Numbered from the stretch's first letter, positions 44,418 through 53,886 are shown. The stretch: 64,000 nucleotides of DNA from UBA940 sp045613745 (GCA_045613745.1 JAZLBP010000012.1:62001-126000); one strand, 5' to 3'. Notes: generated by a model from the sequence alone, not told the origin. A program made the numbers and translations.

Positions 44418-45377
44418 TTATGCGGTTGGGCGGTCTTCGGGATAGCGCTCATAGTAGAGCTCTTTTGCCACCTCCGAGAAGTGGCGTTTCCAGCGGCGGT
44501 GAGTCCACAACCACAGTTCGGGCGCACGGCGAATCTGCTGTTCGAGCAATCGGGCATAACGTTCGGTGATTTCGTAGTCGGCAACCTCCTCGGTTCCATC
44601 GTAAATCATCTCCAAACTATACTCATACGAACCCGGTCCTACGCGGTCAATGCTCAAGAAATATACGGGCACACCAAATTTGATTGCCATAAATTCACTT
44701 CCGCGCGAGAATACGGTCGGACGTCCAAGGAATTTAATCCAGTGGTGTTTGGGGTCTTTGGGCGGAGTTTGGTCCGAAAGCATACCCCACAGCATACGAC
44801 CTCCATCGGGATAGCCGTTCTTGTTGGCAATAAAGTGGCGCAACACCTCTCTGCGCTCTACGGGGACTCCTCCCATTCGCGTACGGATGTACTTCATAAG
44901 TTCGTCCATTGCGGGATTCTCCAACTCGTGATAGACACACACATTGCGGAATCCATACACATCCATCGGGAATGCGGGCAGGTACTCCCAGCAACCACAG
45001 TGTCCCATCATAACGATGGCGTGACGGGGGTCAGTGGCAAATTGCTCGGTACCTTGTTTGACACTCAGTTTGCGACCTAATTTGGCACGCGAAACTACGG
45101 TAAGGTTAAGTACACAGATGATTATCTCGGCAAAGTTTGCGTAGAAGCCACGCTCAATGGCTCGCAACTCCTCGGTCGTCTTTTCGGGGAAACATTTGGT
45201 CAGGTTGTCGCGCACCACTTTGACACGATAGCCAACCACGCGATAGACCAATCCATAAATTATCCATTTGAACACGCCAAACAGAATGAAATCGGGCCAA
45301 ATGGCAATCAGACGGAAAGTCCACAGCACCCAATAGAACAATATTTTCTGACCGAAGGTCAATTTACTCTTGGACAT
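44418..45377 (-). CDS. LpxL/HtrB-like lysophospholipid acyltransferase
   Basis: Membrane-bound acyltransferase of 319 residues, similar to the late lipid A acyltransferases that use acyl-ACP or acyl-CoA. It has an N-terminal hydrophobic anchor (about 10-45), the HxxxxE/D-type catalytic motif (GHCGCWEYLPAF near residue 127), then ARERGVPVE-like RMGGVPVERR and the MLSDQTPP segment, and a substrate region FSRGSEFMAIKFGVPVYF. It overlaps the DUF389 gene by 14 bases and precedes GT2 by 14 bases, consistent with an outer-membrane lipid modification operon. Confidence 0.92.
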   Translation of the reverse strand: MSKSKLTFGQKILFYWVLWTFRLIAIWPDFILFGVFKWIIYGLVYRVVGYRVKVVRDNLTKCFPEKTTEELRAIERGFYANFAEIIICVLNLTVVSRAKLGRKLSVKQGTEQFATDPRHAIVMMGHCGCWEYLPAFPMDVYGFRNVCVYHELENPAMDELMKYIRTRMGGVPVERREVLRHFIANKNGYPDGGRMLWGMLSDQTPPKDPKHHWIKFLGRPTVFSRGSEFMAIKFGVPVYFLSIDRVGPGSYEYSLEMIYDGTEEVADYEITERYARLLEQQIRRAPELWLWTHRRWKRHFSEVAKELYYERYPEDRPTA

Positions 45378-46737
45378 ACAGCATTATTTTTTCGCTTTTA
45401 CCCCTCACTTTGAGCCACTTCTCCAAGCGGCTACGCTCCTCGTCCGCAAGGGGCGACGTACGAGGTTTAACAATACATACAAGTACGGTGTCAACTCTTT
45501 GTCCCTCGTTGTTCCACACAACTTGGCGACCCAGCGACACGCGTTCGACATTCTCGACTACGGCAGCACACTCACGCGACATATCGGCCGACGACAGGGT
45601 ATCCATCGAACGATAGGCTTCGAGGCGTTTACGCAGACGTGCAATCTGTTCATTGCGCTCGGCGAGCAGCTCCGAATAGCTCTTTTGCACCGACGAGAAG
45701 TCAATCCTCTCCTCGCCTCTCGAAGTCTGTCTCACCACCAGCTCAACATCCTCCAAATCGTAGGCAAGCATCTGTGTGCGTGCATTCTCAATAACATCCT
45801 CCGAAATCACCTCGCCAAACAGCACAATCTCGATTGTCGAGGGGTACTTGCGGCTCATATGGAATGTTTTGTTGTACTCCATCACGCGTGTTTGCTTGAA
45901 GTTGAACACAGTGGCAACATATCGGTCTGCTGCACTCTCAAACATAGTTTGGCACACCAGACGATAAGCAATAATCGAACTAGGAATCAGTACAATAGCC
46001 AGCACCACCGACATAATATACTTTACGCGTCGCTCAACCGTAGCACTTGCCTGCGCCTTGTAGGGATATTTCAAAAAGCGAATAACCGCAAAGGTCGCGA
46101 TGGCAATGCACACCATATTGATAAAGCACAAATAGAGTGCACCGATAAAGTAGCTGAATTGCATAGTTGCCAAGCCATAGCCCGCAGTGCACAACGGCGG
46201 CATAAGGGCGGTAGCAATCGCCACACCCGGAATCACGGTCGAAGTGCGATCCTTGCGAGTTTGTGCCACGATACCTGCCAGACCACCAAACAGCGCAATC
46301 AGCACATCGTAGAAGGTCGGCATTGTGCGCGACAATAACTCGCTTTGGGCAATGCTGATGGGCGAAATCACAAAGAATAAGGTCGATGCAACAATCGCCG
46401 TAACGGTCATAAAACCGAGGTTACGCAGCGAGCGCTTCATCAAATCGAAGTCGTTGATAGCCAACGCAAGGCCAAAGCCCACGATAGGACCCATCAGTGG
46501 CGAGATACACATCGCACCGATAATCACAGCGGGCGAGTTCATATTGAGGCCGAGCGATGCAATCATTGCCGCGAAAATCAAAACCCATAGGTTTGTTCCG
46601 CGGAACTCCACACCGTTCGAGATGTTACTAATCACCTCTTGTTGTGTAGCACTATCAGCCGTAAGGTCAAAGCGGTCGAGAACCATCTTTTTGACCCTGG
46701 CATAAATGCGTTGCAGTGTATTACTCGTCGTGCTCAT
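45364..46737 (-). CDS. DUF389-family membrane protein
   Basis: A 457-residue integral membrane protein. The N-terminal half holds the DUF389/TIGR00341 core of about six helices, including NMNSPAVIIGAMCISPLMGP and a following GVAIATALMPPLCTAGYG block; the C-terminal half is soluble with a coiled-coil-like SYSELLAERNEQIARLRKRL. No function is established. The start MSTTSNTLQR at 46737 is chosen because it lies at the end of rsmI with a 17-base overlap, whereas the longer frame runs deeper into it. Confidence 0.88.
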   Translation of the reverse strand: MSTTSNTLQRIYARVKKMVLDRFDLTADSATQQEVISNISNGVEFRGTNLWVLIFAAMIASLGLNMNSPAVIIGAMCISPLMGPIVGFGLALAINDFDLMKRSLRNLGFMTVTAIVASTLFFVISPISIAQSELLSRTMPTFYDVLIALFGGLAGIVAQTRKDRTSTVIPGVAIATALMPPLCTAGYGLATMQFSYFIGALYLCFINMVCIAIATFAVIRFLKYPYKAQASATVERRVKYIMSVVLAIVLIPSSIIAYRLVCQTMFESAADRYVATVFNFKQTRVMEYNKTFHMSRKYPSTIEIVLFGEVISEDVIENARTQMLAYDLEDVELVVRQTSRGEERIDFSSVQKSYSELLAERNEQIARLRKRLEAYRSMDTLSSADMSRECAAVVENVERVSLGRQVVWNNEGQRVDTVLVCIVKPRTSPLADEERSRLEKWLKVRGKSEKIMLYVQE

Positions 46738-47434
46738 CGGCTTCGTGTTTATCGTTTTTATCTTTGGGACGGCCCGCCAGAACAATCACAAACTCACCTT
46801 TGGGTTCGTGCTCCTTGAAGTGCGCCAGCACCTCGGCAACGGTTCCTCGCACCGTCTGTTCAAACTTCTTGGTCAGCTCGCGCGATACCGACACCTCACG
46901 GTCAGCACCAAAGAACTCCTCGAATTGAGTCAGGGTCTTAACCACGCGGTAGGGCGACTCATAGAATATCATCGTACGAGGCTCATCAACCAATCCTTGC
47001 AACATTTTGTTGCGGCCCTTTTTCTGCGGCAGAAATCCCTCGAAACAGAACTTGTCGCACGGGAAACCACTCTGCAAAAGCGCAGGCACAAAAGCCGTAG
47101 GACCGGGAAGGCTTTCGACCTCCACTCCACACTCCACACATCGACGCACAAGCAGAAAACCGGGGTCCGAGATTCCGGGAGTACCCGCATCGCTAATCAG
47201 TGCCGCGTTGCGTCCGGCCTCCACCTCGCGAACAACCATTTCGACAGTTGCGTGCTCGTTAAATTTGTGGTGGGAGTATAGTTTTTTCTCGATGCCGTAG
47301 TGGCGCAACAACACCGACGAGGTGCGTGTGTCCTCGGCCAAGATGAAGTCCACCTCGTTAAGGATTCTTACGGCGCGATATGTAATGTCCTCCAAGTTGC
47401 CTATCGGCGTGGGGACGATATAAAGCTTTGCCAC
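46721..47434 (-). CDS. rsmI: 16S rRNA (cytidine1402-2'-O)-methyltransferase
   Basis: SAM-dependent enzyme that methylates the 2'-OH of C1402 in the decoding centre of 16S rRNA. The 237-residue protein has the N-terminal LYIVPTPIGNLEDIT, the SDAGTPGISDPG motif near residue 85, a substrate loop SPYRV and the C-terminal GEFVIVLAG. It ends with a charged His/Asp/Glu-rich tail. It lies 6 bases downstream of the acidic repeat protein, within the seven-gene operon. Confidence 0.95.
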   Translation of the reverse strand: MAKLYIVPTPIGNLEDITYRAVRILNEVDFILAEDTRTSSVLLRHYGIEKKLYSHHKFNEHATVEMVVREVEAGRNAALISDAGTPGISDPGFLLVRRCVECGVEVESLPGPTAFVPALLQSGFPCDKFCFEGFLPQKKGRNKMLQGLVDEPRTMIFYESPYRVVKTLTQFEEFFGADREVSVSRELTKKFEQTVRGTVAEVLAHFKEHEPKGEFVIVLAGRPKDKNDKHEADEHDE

Positions 47435-47440
47435 GGGTTG

Positions 47441-48637
47441 TTACGAAAATTTAAGTTTCAACAGATTCATCAACATCTTTGCGCCCTCGCTTGCCGAGTT
47501 CCACGCATAGCCGCTGATGTAAATAAGTGCGTCGTCGAGCGAGGGTTGTGCATCCAACTCGTCAATCACTGCATCGAATTGTGCTGCATCACCACCAAAC
47601 AGGTCGCGCATAATCATAATCTTGTCATTCAGGCCCATAGCACCACGCAGAGTGCGTACCTCGCCTGCTGCGATTTTGGTTGCCACGTCAATACTGTCGC
47701 TTTGCAGCGAGTCACCAAGACGCACAGCACCTGTGTTGATAACATCGCCCAACACTGTTTTGGGAGCTACAACATCTGCCACCGAAGGCTCAACCGAAGG
47801 AAGAGTGCTTGTGGGTTGTGCGGCGGGTTGAACGTAAGGTTGCGCGGGTTGGGGAGCAGCTTGCACTTGGGGCGCAGGCGCAGAGGCAACCTCCACAGCT
47901 TGGGGTGCAGGCGCAGGCTCGGCTTGAGTTTCCACAACTTGGGGTTGCGCAGGTTGAGCTACTTTGGGCAGCGCGCCATCGCCATAAAGTGTGTCAATAA
48001 CTTGTCGGCTGATTTTGGGACGGCTGGGGACTACGGCGGGCTCGGTCTCTGCTACACACTCTTGCTTTTCAACACTCTCCGCAGGAGTGTTAATAACCTC
48101 CACGACGGGCTCGGCAGCAGGTTGAACAGGCTCAACAACGGGCTCTGCTACCTCGGCAGGCTGTTCAAATTGTGTTGATTGTTCGGTGGGGCTCTCCTCT
48201 TCCGCTTGCTCCTCCACAAAAGGAACTGCGGGACTCTCCTCCTCACACTCCTCCTCCTCCTCCTCCTCTTCGTCATCCATTACAAGTTCTACCTCGAAGT
48301 CAGGCTCATCACCATCCTCACCTTCGGTAGATTCGCTCTTGGCAACAACGGGAATTGCCACCTCCTCGTCCATCACGAGTTCAACCTCGAAATCGGGCTC
48401 ACCCTCTGCACTCTCGGCCACGCCGCTCATTGCAAGCGCTGCGATGGTTTCGGTCAACGACTGCTCCACTGCGGGTGTGCTCTCCACTGCGGGTTGCTCG
48501 GCGGCAAAGCGCACCTTCTCGTACATACGGCGCAAAACATCAAGGAAGAGTTCGCGCTCCAACGCATTTACTCCTTCGTCCCAGCCATCGGCCAATGCCG
48601 ACAACTTGGCAATATCTTTTTTCAAACTTTGTATCAT
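47441..48637 (-). CDS. acidic, low-complexity Bacteroidales protein with conserved C-terminus
   Basis: A 398-residue protein of unknown function. Residues about 1-50 form helices (KKDIAKLSALADGW); the middle is low complexity, with the 10-residue motif PDFEVELVMD twice, a run of Glu after the second copy, and Pro/Val/Ala/Gln-rich repeats; the last 110 residues from about 290 are well ordered (LNDKIMIMRDLFGGD). The C-terminus resembles a domain seen in many Bacteroidales proteins but I cannot name it. No signal peptide, so probably cytoplasmic; the disordered middle may be a flexible linker. Confidence 0.8.
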   Translation of the reverse strand: MIQSLKKDIAKLSALADGWDEGVNALERELFLDVLRRMYEKVRFAAEQPAVESTPAVEQSLTETIAALAMSGVAESAEGEPDFEVELVMDEEVAIPVVAKSESTEGEDGDEPDFEVELVMDDEEEEEEEECEEESPAVPFVEEQAEEESPTEQSTQFEQPAEVAEPVVEPVQPAAEPVVEVINTPAESVEKQECVAETEPAVVPSRPKISRQVIDTLYGDGALPKVAQPAQPQVVETQAEPAPAPQAVEVASAPAPQVQAAPQPAQPYVQPAAQPTSTLPSVEPSVADVVAPKTVLGDVINTGAVRLGDSLQSDSIDVATKIAAGEVRTLRGAMGLNDKIMIMRDLFGGDAAQFDAVIDELDAQPSLDDALIYISGYAWNSASEGAKMLMNLLKLKFS

Positions 48638-48640
48638 AAC

Positions 48641-49318
48641 TTACATTTTATATCCACATTTGGTTGACATCAGGATTGTAAAAGCACGTTGAATATCCTT
48701 GTCGCTTACCACCACAGTAAACTCGTTGGTTGTACTGATAATCTCCTTGATGTTAATATTCTCCCAAGCAAGCTCCTTGAAGATATGATAATAAACACCC
48801 GGACAGAAAGCATTTTCCGAGGGGAGTTTAATGGTTATCGACGAGAGGCTCTCGGTGCGCGAGATGATGCTCTCCTGTGCAAAAATCTCCTCCACAAGGT
48901 CCGAAATCTGACTGCTCACCACAAGAGTTGTCTCGTTGATACCTTGCGACACTGTGCAGAAAATATCCTTGTTGGGATTGAGCGAATCGATGTGGCTGAG
49001 CAGTTTCTCCTGACAGCTGTGCAAAGCCGACGAATTGGCAAAAGTGTAGTCCGTTAGACTCGAACGCACAATAATATCGCCCATATTGTCGATAATTTGT
49101 TGCACTTTGAGTCGTGTGGTTTGTTCGAGTTTCGGCACAAGACGATTGAGCGCCATCACAATGGCACTTTCGGTCACATCCTTGCCTACACGACTTTCGA
49201 CCTCGGTTTTAATCGAACGTGCGAGAGCCGACAGATTGATAAGTCCCTCAATCAGAGCACCTTCCAAGAAGGGTTTGTTTTTTACGACCTCTTCGACCGC
49301 ATTTGGAATGGTTAGCAT
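48641..49318 (-). CDS. ACT-domain protein resembling the aspartokinase regulatory region
   Basis: A 225-residue protein. The N-terminal 100 residues are helical (NAVEEVVKNKPFLEGAL); the C-terminal part has ACT-like repeats: FCTVSQGINETTLVVSSQ near residue 120 and NINIKEIISTTNEFTVVVSDKD near 200, the second being typical of aspartate kinase C-termini. The catalytic kinase domain is absent. As family knowledge, such pieces can be stand-alone amino-acid sensors. It is the first gene of the seven-gene operon and has no clear -7 box in the upstream 150 bases. Confidence 0.8.
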   Translation of the reverse strand: MLTIPNAVEEVVKNKPFLEGALIEGLINLSALARSIKTEVESRVGKDVTESAIVMALNRLVPKLEQTTRLKVQQIIDNMGDIIVRSSLTDYTFANSSALHSCQEKLLSHIDSLNPNKDIFCTVSQGINETTLVVSSQISDLVEEIFAQESIISRTESLSSITIKLPSENAFCPGVYYHIFKELAWENINIKEIISTTNEFTVVVSDKDIQRAFTILMSTKCGYKM

Positions 49319-49467
49319 ATGGCTTATAGGTAATTTGATTTTTCAGTAATTTGGTTTCAATCCACAAAAAAAGCAAAAAAATACGATTTTTCCAACGGAT
49401 TTCTCGGTTTTCTGCACAAAAAGCAACACTATGTTAAATTTTCATACACCACACCGCCATACACAAA

Positions 49468-49501
49468 ACGCGGGGTTGTCCTTAGTTGGACAACCCCGCG
49501 T
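49468..49501 (-). terminator. terminator of the nusB-DUF1573-yajC operon
   Basis: A perfect 14-bp GC-rich stem (49468-49481 with 49488-49501) with a 6-base loop; on the minus strand TTTTGTGT follows. Confidence 0.9.
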
Positions 49502-49537
49502 AGGTGGGTTAAACTTTCCCTTTGCAGCGAGTGTGGA

Positions 49538-49846
49538 TTACTTGTCGCTGGGGTCGCGCATAATGGCGCTCTTGTCAACGCGGATGGTGCAGTTGCTGTC
49601 AACCTCCATCAGTACGTAGTGCTCTTTAACCTCTTTAACAGTTCCGTAGATACCGCCTGCGGTTACAATCTTTTGACCTTTAGCCAGCGACTCGCGGAAT
49701 TTGTTAAGCTCTTTTTGTTGTTTTTGTTGGGGGCGAATCATAAACAGCCACATTACAACAAAAATCAACACCATCATAATAATCATCGACCACGAACTAC
49801 CTTGTTGAGGTGTGGCGCTCTCCATTGCGATTAACAAGTTGTACAT
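49538..49846 (-). CDS. yajC: preprotein translocase subunit YajC
   Basis: Small accessory subunit of the SecDF-YajC complex; 102 residues with one membrane helix (about 20-40), then the family motif RPQQKQQKELNKFRESLAKG and the beta domain KIVTAGGIYGTVKEV. It lies 88 bases after the DUF1573 gene, in the nusB-DUF1573-yajC order often seen in Bacteroidales. Confidence 0.95.
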   Translation of the reverse strand: MYNLLIAMESATPQQGSSWSMIIMMVLIFVVMWLFMIRPQQKQQKELNKFRESLAKGQKIVTAGGIYGTVKEVKEHYVLMEVDSNCTIRVDKSAIMRDPSDK

Positions 49847-49934
49847 ATTCTTTTGTTTTTAAATTTGTTTTCGGTTTACGGGGGACAAAAGTACTATTTT
49901 ATATTTTGTTCTCCAAATTGTGTGCCTTATCTGT

Positions 49935-50342
49935 TTATTTCACTGTCATTTGCAGCACAAGGCGGTATTTTGCGGCCGACAAATCGAACTCCACTGCGTG
50001 GGTCCACTCCCCTGCTCTGCCGTCGGTGTGGATAAGCAATTTGCACTCGGCACTACCACCCTCGGCAATTGGTTTGGTGGGATACTCTGCGCTTACACAT
50101 CCACATCCCGTGTCGCATCCGATTATTGTCAGCGGAGATTGGGCGGCGTTGACAAATGCAAAGTTATACATCAGGGTTTGTCCCTCACCTACAACTCCCA
50201 GTCGCACGGTATCGGCACAGTCTTGGGCGGTTGATATCTCCACTTTGGGTAGCAGGCTTTCGGCACTTTCACTATTTGCTTTGCGGCTGTTACAACTCAC
50301 AAACGCACAAGCCACAACTATTATTGTGCCGACTCGCCACAT
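49935..50342 (-). CDS. DUF1573-family lipoprotein
   Basis: A 135-residue protein with a signal peptide and lipobox ending at Cys17 (ACAFVSC), so probably a lipoprotein. It contains the DUF1573 core: FAFVNAAQSPLTI and the cysteine-rich CDTGCGCVSAEYP, then an immunoglobulin-like beta-sandwich. DUF1573 proteins are common in Bacteroidetes and not functionally assigned. It follows nusB after 6 bases. Confidence 0.85.
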   Translation of the reverse strand: MWRVGTIIVVACAFVSCNSRKANSESAESLLPKVEISTAQDCADTVRLGVVGEGQTLMYNFAFVNAAQSPLTIIGCDTGCGCVSAEYPTKPIAEGGSAECKLLIHTDGRAGEWTHAVEFDLSAAKYRLVLQMTVK

Positions 50343-50348
50343 ATTACA

Positions 50349-51290
50349 TTATTGCAGGCCGCGACCAGTTTTGGCGATAGCGCCGTTGCTGGTAAGCTCG
50401 TTTTGCATACGATCGAGAACGCCATTGATAAAGACGTTACTGCCGGGCGAGCTGTAATACTTCGAGATTTCGATATACTCATCGAGCGTAACCTTGGTAG
50501 GAATCTCGGGGAACTCCAACAACTCGGTCAGCGCGGTGGCCATAATCAGATTGTCCATAAAGGCGATACGCTCAATATCCCAGTTCGAGAGGAAACGCTC
50601 GATGGTAGTGAGGTTCTCTTTATAATTGCGTGCAGCGCGCGAGAACAGAGTTTTGGCAAAAGTCCAGTCGTCCTCGGTTTTGAACTCGGGCAGCACGGGA
50701 ATCTCCTCTTGCGATGCGCGGCAATCCTCCAAAGTGCGAACAACCATAATCAGAGCCGAACCCAAGTCGTCGTTCCACATAATGGATTGCTCCTCCAAGA
50801 TGGTCTCCAATTGCTCGTTGTCCTCGACACCCTCCGACATAAAGAACGCCTTAACAACAGCTACATCGCTCTTGAACGAACGGCTCTCACTTGCCATATA
50901 GTTTTGGTAGTACGAGCTGCCAATCATATCGTTGTAGAGGTTGCGAATAAGCTCGGGACAAGCGCTCCAACCCAGACGGTGCTTTTGAATAAAGTTATTA
51001 ACAACCTCGCTCTGCTCAATACGGTTGATCAGTGCGTTGTCGATGAATTTGGTATTAGGATTGAGTTCTTCGGGCGTGGGAAGTTGTTTGCGACGTCCGA
51101 TTTCGATGCGTTGCTCGGCATATCGTTTTACTTCAACAATAAGCCACAACATTTGATAGTAGAGCTCGTAAGCCTTATCGACGGAGTATCGCAGGTTTTT
51201 GAGTGAAACTTCAACTTTTTCCACATCGCCTTGGATGTGCGCATAGAGAGATTTTACAACCTTGATTCTCAATAAACGTCGGCTCAACAT
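50349..51290 (-). CDS. nusB: transcription antitermination factor NusB
   Basis: RNA-binding factor for rRNA transcription antitermination. The 313-residue protein is the long Bacteroidetes kind: N-terminal MLSRRLLRIKVVKSLYAHI (about 1-20), a long helical middle, and the C-terminal NusB core with ISKYYSSPGSNVFINGVLDR and RNLPIWDIERIAF-like helices. The start at 51290 is preferred to 51338 because the -7 box (51314-51322) lies between them. Confidence 0.95.
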   Translation of the reverse strand: MLSRRLLRIKVVKSLYAHIQGDVEKVEVSLKNLRYSVDKAYELYYQMLWLIVEVKRYAEQRIEIGRRKQLPTPEELNPNTKFIDNALINRIEQSEVVNNFIQKHRLGWSACPELIRNLYNDMIGSSYYQNYMASESRSFKSDVAVVKAFFMSEGVEDNEQLETILEEQSIMWNDDLGSALIMVVRTLEDCRASQEEIPVLPEFKTEDDWTFAKTLFSRAARNYKENLTTIERFLSNWDIERIAFMDNLIMATALTELLEFPEIPTKVTLDEYIEISKYYSSPGSNVFINGVLDRMQNELTSNGAIAKTGRGLQ

Positions 51291-51313
51291 AATTTCAAAA
51301 TTTAAATTCGACC

Positions 51314-51322
51314 GCAAAGATA
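51314..51322 (-). promoter_or_regulatory. -7 promoter box for nusB-DUF1573-yajC
   Basis: TATCTTTGC on the minus strand, 24 bases before the chosen nusB ATG, which excludes the upstream in-frame ATG. Confidence 0.75.
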
Positions 51323-51420
51323 CAAAATAAAAGCACAATTTACAATTTCGGAGTTGTAAAAAATGCGACTCTTACGTCCAAAAATGCGGTCGCAAACCAC
51401 CCTCACCCCATCGGCCAAAC

Positions 51421-51460
51421 AAAAAAGGGATGCTCAACCCCTCGGTCAAGCAATCCCTTT
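51421..51460 (-). terminator. terminator of the VTC/DUF4956 operon
   Basis: On the minus strand AAAGGGATTGCT pairs, with one bulged base, with AGCATCCCTTT and is followed by TTT. Confidence 0.75.
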
Positions 51461-51508
51461 GATTCTCTTTTCTTTGCATCGGAGCCTCTGCCCCTTCGGC
51501 CCTACATC

Positions 51509-52387
51509 CTAAAAACTGTATGCATAACATACGCCCAGCATATGCGAATACTCCTTCTCGCGGGTTACGCTGAACTCCTTGAAGTTCTTGGCGTAGTTGC
51601 GGTTCAGGTGAATGGCACGGCTGATGTCGTAGTCGAAGCGGTAGTACACCTTGATACTGTTGCGCTTGTCGAAACGATAGCTGAAACCGGTCACAGCGCG
51701 AATGTTATTCATATACTGACCCGACCAATCAACCGAATAACCGGGGTTTTGCACCCAGTTCAAACGATACACTTCGTTCAGTGTAGCATTGGGGTCGATA
51801 GCGTTAAGTGTGTTGAACATCTCGGTATAGACAAACACCTCGAACGGCTTTTCGCGGAAGTCATACTCCACTTGCAGGCGGGTACGCAGTTCGGCAAAGT
51901 TTCGCACCTTTTCGAGTTCACAAATCGAGTCGGTGCGGATGGTCAGTTCGGGTCGAACGCGCAACGAGAACTTCCATTGTGACACCTTGTACGAAGCCAC
52001 AGCCTCGGCAATCACAACGTGTTTGTGTTCCCAGTAGTTCTGCCACGCGGTGCTCTCCTTGCCGTCTTTGAGGTATGCGCGGTAGAAATAGCCACCGCCG
52101 ACCTTCAGATAGTCACACACCTTGTACGACACCTTACCACCCACCTCGATGAGTTTTAGGTGGTTTACGCCCGGATTGTAGTTATTCATCTCTTTGAGAC
52201 GAACCTCAGCCTCGGCGCTGACGTGCAGACCTCGTGCGAGTTTCTTCTCAATCTCGCCACCAAAGGCCATCAACGCACCACGCGACACACTCACAGAGTC
52301 TGCCTTAAAGTACTCGGGTGTTGCAGCCTTCGATGTTATCACACTCAGACACAACGCCGCGATGATTATCCCCCAGCGTTTAGCCAT
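51509..52387 (-). CDS. DUF2490-family outer-membrane-like protein
   Basis: A 292-residue protein with a signal peptide (MAKRWGIIIAALCLSVITSKA) and many aromatic beta strands, typical of DUF2490, a predicted beta-barrel family. The C-terminus ends in aromatic AYSF, as in barrel proteins. Its start overlaps the DUF4956 stop by 8 bases. Within the operon it may be the outer-membrane component of whatever the VTC and DUF4956 proteins do; that is inference from order only. Confidence 0.82.
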   Translation of the reverse strand: MAKRWGIIIAALCLSVITSKAATPEYFKADSVSVSRGALMAFGGEIEKKLARGLHVSAEAEVRLKEMNNYNPGVNHLKLIEVGGKVSYKVCDYLKVGGGYFYRAYLKDGKESTAWQNYWEHKHVVIAEAVASYKVSQWKFSLRVRPELTIRTDSICELEKVRNFAELRTRLQVEYDFREKPFEVFVYTEMFNTLNAIDPNATLNEVYRLNWVQNPGYSVDWSGQYMNNIRAVTGFSYRFDKRNSIKVYYRFDYDISRAIHLNRNYAKNFKEFSVTREKEYSHMLGVCYAYSF

Positions 52388-53096
52388 TGTATTGGTTAAC
52401 TTTGGTAATGTTGTTGATGGTGTTGGTTTCGCCCTTTGCCAAATGGTAGTAAACCTTCACGAAAGCCACATCGCGCAGGAAATCAACGTGACCAACCTCC
52501 ACTTTATCGATTTTCAGACCAAGGCGTTGTTCCAAATCGGCCATCATCTCATCTTGACGTTCGGGAGTGATGAGTTCGATTTTGTCGTACAGAACAAGTT
52601 TCGAGGTTTGGTGTTTGAGCAATTTTTGATTCTCCAGCAGAGCCATCAACAGCAGCAACAACAGGTTACCCACAAACAAGTCGGTGTAGGGAATGTTGAG
52701 TGCCAAACCATTGATAACCGAAGTACCGATAATCACAAACAGATAGGTCATCTCGCGGATGGGCACCGTTTCGGTACGATAGCGAATCACGCCAAAGATA
52801 GCAAACAGACCCAGTGTCAGACCGATACCCAGTTTAACGTTCTCCATCAGGAAAATCAGCAGGAACATCACAGCCGAGAACAGCATAAAGGTAACGTAGT
52901 AGTCTCTGCGGCGCGATTTCTTGTAGTAGAAAAACTGCACGATAATCCAACTTACGAGCAGGTTGAAGCCAAAGCGGATCAACAGATTGAGCAAGCTGTC
53001 TGCTTGGAACAACGGTGCGCCCAAAAATGTTGCGACCGAGGCGCCATCGCCAAATTCGGCAGCAATCGAAGGGTCAAATTCAGGATAGTTTTCCAT
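52380..53096 (-). CDS. DUF4956-family membrane protein
   Basis: A 238-residue protein with about four membrane helices between residues 35 and 150 (FNLLVSWIIVQFFYY; a MENVKLGIGLTLGLFAIFG block; LLLLLLMALLENQ) and a soluble C-terminal domain of about 90 residues. As family knowledge, DUF4956 is often encoded next to VTC-type polyphosphate polymerase domains in bacteria, as here (5-base gap), so the two probably form one system, perhaps with the membrane protein anchoring or translocating the product. Confidence 0.88.
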   Translation of the reverse strand: MENYPEFDPSIAAEFGDGASVATFLGAPLFQADSLLNLLIRFGFNLLVSWIIVQFFYYKKSRRRDYYVTFMLFSAVMFLLIFLMENVKLGIGLTLGLFAIFGVIRYRTETVPIREMTYLFVIIGTSVINGLALNIPYTDLFVGNLLLLLLMALLENQKLLKHQTSKLVLYDKIELITPERQDEMMADLEQRLGLKIDKVEVGHVDFLRDVAFVKVYYHLAKGETNTINNITKVNQYNG

Positions 53097-53101
53097 AAAA
53101 A

Positions 53102-53884
53102 TTATAGTTTTTCGTTTGTTATTTTTTCAATCTTGCGGAGTTTAACTCCAAAGCGGTTTTTCTTGGCGGCCGCATTGGTCAGCGCTGTTCCGATACAGCA
53201 TTTGCTGATTTTATTGGGATGGATGCGCAGTTCGCGCAGAATAAGTTTCATATCCGAAGCACACATACCGTCCTGTTTGAGCTCGATAATCATCAGCTTT
53301 GCAGGGCGCGCTTTGGTTCCGCTTGCAATGTGTTCGAATTCCAAATTGAGGTCGATGGTCAGACGCTCGGTTTTGGCCTTATTTACCAGCGTAATGCGGT
53401 CGAAACGGGTCGCGACATTGGGCACCAGCGTGTCGGCTGCGAACATCGAGCGTTCGCCCAAAAACTCCATCGCTTGCGGATTGTTTTGGAAATTGAAGAA
53501 GGTTGCGCGGTCAATCGAGATACGTTTCTTTTTGGTGCGGCCCTTGTTGGTTTTATTTTTGACTTCGAGGAACGAGAGATCCGACTCGACGTAGGTACGG
53601 GTACGCACTTTCTGGCGGCGCAGTTTGCGGTTGTGGTGCATCGTGTACATCTTCAAGTCGGGTGTATCGAAGTAGAGGGTGTCGTAGCGAGCCACGCGCA
53701 CTCCGTCAATCGACTGCACACGATACTTGTCCAGCGCCATCGTAAGGATTGGCACCAGATCGTCGCTGCTTGCGATGTACTTGGTGTCGATGCGGTTCAT
53801 CAACTTGATAGAGCTCATCTCCGACAAGTCGATGGTTTCCATCTTTTCCCAAATCGGCAGGTTATTTAACTCCGAAAGGGCCAT
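53102..53884 (-). CDS. polyphosphate polymerase (VTC) domain protein
   Basis: A 260-residue protein of the CYTH-like VTC fold, which in yeast Vtc4 builds polyphosphate from ATP. Features: the start RIDTKYIAS near residue 30, the basic tunnel RRQKVRTRTYVES near 88-100, LEVKNKTNKGRTKKKR, the lower segment LRELRIHPNKISK and the acidic IELKQDG. The basic residues fit a phosphate-binding tunnel, but activity is inferred, not proven. Adjacent to DUF4956. Confidence 0.88.
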   Translation of the reverse strand: MALSELNNLPIWEKMETIDLSEMSSIKLMNRIDTKYIASSDDLVPILTMALDKYRVQSIDGVRVARYDTLYFDTPDLKMYTMHHNRKLRRQKVRTRTYVESDLSFLEVKNKTNKGRTKKKRISIDRATFFNFQNNPQAMEFLGERSMFAADTLVPNVATRFDRITLVNKAKTERLTIDLNLEFEHIASGTKARPAKLMIIELKQDGMCASDMKLILRELRIHPNKISKCCIGTALTNAAAKKNRFGVKLRKIEKITNEKL

Positions 53885-53886
53885 TG

